DNA from: JANWHF01 sp036276235
Lineage (GTDB): Bacteria; Planctomycetota; Phycisphaerae; Tepidisphaerales; Tepidisphaeraceae
Assembly: GCA_036276235.1 (NCBI GenBank)
Contig: DATBDZ010000112.1
Coordinates: forward strand, 1 to 13,734
DNA: 13,734 nt
Direction: 5' to 3'
How positions within the stretch are numbered: the first letter of the stretch is position 1; every line of letters begins with the position of its first letter. The position numbers and the translations under genes were made by a program. The notes beneath the pieces are model-generated. The model was not told the DNA's origin and did not search any database. It was given only the letters and a program-made list of their open reading frames with translations. Positions 12,649-13,734 of the stretch are shown piece by piece.

Positions 12649-13734
12649 TCAGCTTCCCGTACTTCCAACCACACCTTCCACCAGATAATTCATTCCCCAC
12701 AAGGCATCATCCTGATCGCCGAAGCTCTTGCCGGCGGGAATTACTTCCGCGCCCTTGTTGTCCTTGAGCGGGCCGGTGAACATGTGGAATGTGCCGGCGG
12801 TCATCTGCGCTTTAACCGCATCAATCTTCGCCACCGCATCGGCGGGAATCGTCGAGCTATACGGCGACATCTTCACCGCGCCATCCTTCAAGCTGCCCAT
12901 ATAGTTATGCGGCATTGGCTTGCCCGCCTTGAAGTCCTCGACGAACTTCTTGTACATCGGGCCCCAGTTCCATTCGGCGCCGGTGAGATAGCCCTTAGGT
13001 GCCAGCGATGAGCCGTTGTAGTGATACCCGCAGCAATAGATGCCGCGCTTCTCGGCGGTTTGGATCATGACCTTGGGGCTGTCGATGTGGCCTGTGACAA
13101 CATCGATTCCCTGGTCGGCCAGGTTGGTCACGGCGTTGGCTTCTTCATTGGGCAGAAACCAGTCGCCGGTGAAGATCACCGTCAGTGTGCATTTGGGGTT
13201 GACGGATTTCGCGCCAAGCTCGAAAGCATTGATATCGCGCAAGACGGGAGTGATCGGCTTGGCCGCCACGTATCCGAGCTTGCCGGTTTTGCTGACCGAG
13301 CCCGCCGCCATTCCGCAGAGGTATTCCAGCTCGTCGATGTAGGCGAAGAACGTGCCGATGTTACTCGGATCGCCATCCTTCAGAATGCCGCCGGCGTGAA
13401 GGAAGGTGATCTTCGGGTACTTGGGCGCGATCTCCTTCACATGCGGATTGAAGTAGCCGAAGGAGGTGGCAAAGACGAGCGTCGCATCCGACTGCTCGAT
13501 CATGGTGGCCATCGTCTGCTGGCAATCCTTGGTCTCGGCGATCTTTTCCGCTTCGAGCACCTTCACGCCCGGCATGGTGGAGACGGCGGCCGCGCCCTGG
13601 GCGTGGGCCTGGTTGTAGCCGTAGTCGTCCTTGGTGCCGACATAGAGAAAGCCCACCATCAGCGGCTTGGCACTATCCTCTTTGCTGCATCCGGGAAGCG
13701 CAGCGCAACAGCCCAGTGCCGCGGCAAACGCCAC
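12649..13734 (-). CDS. BMP-family substrate-binding lipoprotein of an ABC importer (N-terminus cut)
   Basis: At least 361 residues, open at the right edge; the true start and first part of the signal peptide lie beyond the window. The visible end of the signal is AAALGCCAALPGC, with a lipobox LPGC whose cysteine is the 16th visible residue, so the protein is lipid-anchored in the periplasm. The mature part has BMP/PnrA-like blocks: VGFLYVGTKDDYGYNQAHAQG near 27-47, TLVFATSFGYFNPHVKEIAPKYP, ELEYLCGMAAGSVSKTGKLGYVA, and YHYNGSSLAPKGYLTGAEWNW. It should capture the solute and deliver it to the two permeases. Family members bind nucleosides or other small molecules; the ligand here is not readable. 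Confidence 0.93.
   Translation of the reverse strand: MAFAAALGCCAALPGCSKEDSAKPLMVGFLYVGTKDDYGYNQAHAQGAAAVSTMPGVKVLEAEKIAETKDCQQTMATMIEQSDATLVFATSFGYFNPHVKEIAPKYPKITFLHAGGILKDGDPSNIGTFFAYIDELEYLCGMAAGSVSKTGKLGYVAAKPITPVLRDINAFELGAKSVNPKCTLTVIFTGDWFLPNEEANAVTNLADQGIDVVTGHIDSPKVMIQTAEKRGIYCCGYHYNGSSLAPKGYLTGAEWNWGPMYKKFVEDFKAGKPMPHNYMGSLKDGAVKMSPYSSTIPADAVAKIDAVKAQMTAGTFHMFTGPLKDNKGAEVIPAGKSFGDQDDALWGMNYLVEGVVGSTGS

Overview
The window comes from a GC-rich bacterial chromosome. It is most likely a planctomycete of the Phycisphaerae/Tepidisphaerales type or a close relative. This placement rests on a DUF4058 gene, a DUF6036-type nucleotidyltransferase pair, DUF4240 and SMI1/KNR4 genes, and many long, perfect or near-perfect intergenic inverted repeats. 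It is inferred, because there is no rRNA or other marker in the window.

Left part (1-2185), mostly + strand. It holds the first 21 codons of a probable helix-turn-helix/IS630-type protein (minus strand, cut by the window edge), a small heptad tandem repeat, a small lipoprotein, a 127-bp inverted repeat, a DUF4058 gene, a second inverted repeat, and a small four-helix membrane protein.

Middle left (2193-5155), minus strand, read right to left. Bifunctional purH (last two steps of IMP synthesis) is followed at short spacing by a DUF4240 gene. A nucleotidyltransferase-fold gene comes next and overlaps a 118-residue partner. This last pair looks like a two-gene toxin-antitoxin-like module riding in the purH transcription unit.

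Middle (5156-6579). A SMI1/KNR4 (SUKH) gene is flanked on both sides by copies of one composite repeat in direct orientation (343 and 257 bp). Each copy carries two successive hairpin modules.

Right part (6580-13734), minus strand. This is a catabolic and transport cluster read from the right edge: BMP-family substrate-binding lipoprotein (cut at its N-terminus), two inner-membrane permeases, a biuret-hydrolase-like cysteine hydrolase, a two-domain ABC ATPase overlapping it by ATGA, then after a repeat-filled gap a second paralogous cysteine hydrolase and a cupin that overlaps it. The hydrolases are built into the transporter operon, so the imported solute is probably a ureide or biuret-type nitrogen compound cleaved in the cytoplasm. 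The first hydrolase keeps the Asp, Lys, Cys and Gln positions of biuret hydrolase at matching spacing. No allophanate hydrolase is in view, so the complete pathway is not shown.

The most unusual feature is the layered repeat structure. Two elements about 4.8 kb apart (7682-7807 and 12480-12637) have the same two asymmetric arms in opposite orientations but unrelated inner sequences. One of those inner sequences is itself a complete inverted repeat of another type. This reads as nested small elements, one of them lying between the binding-protein gene and the permease genes.
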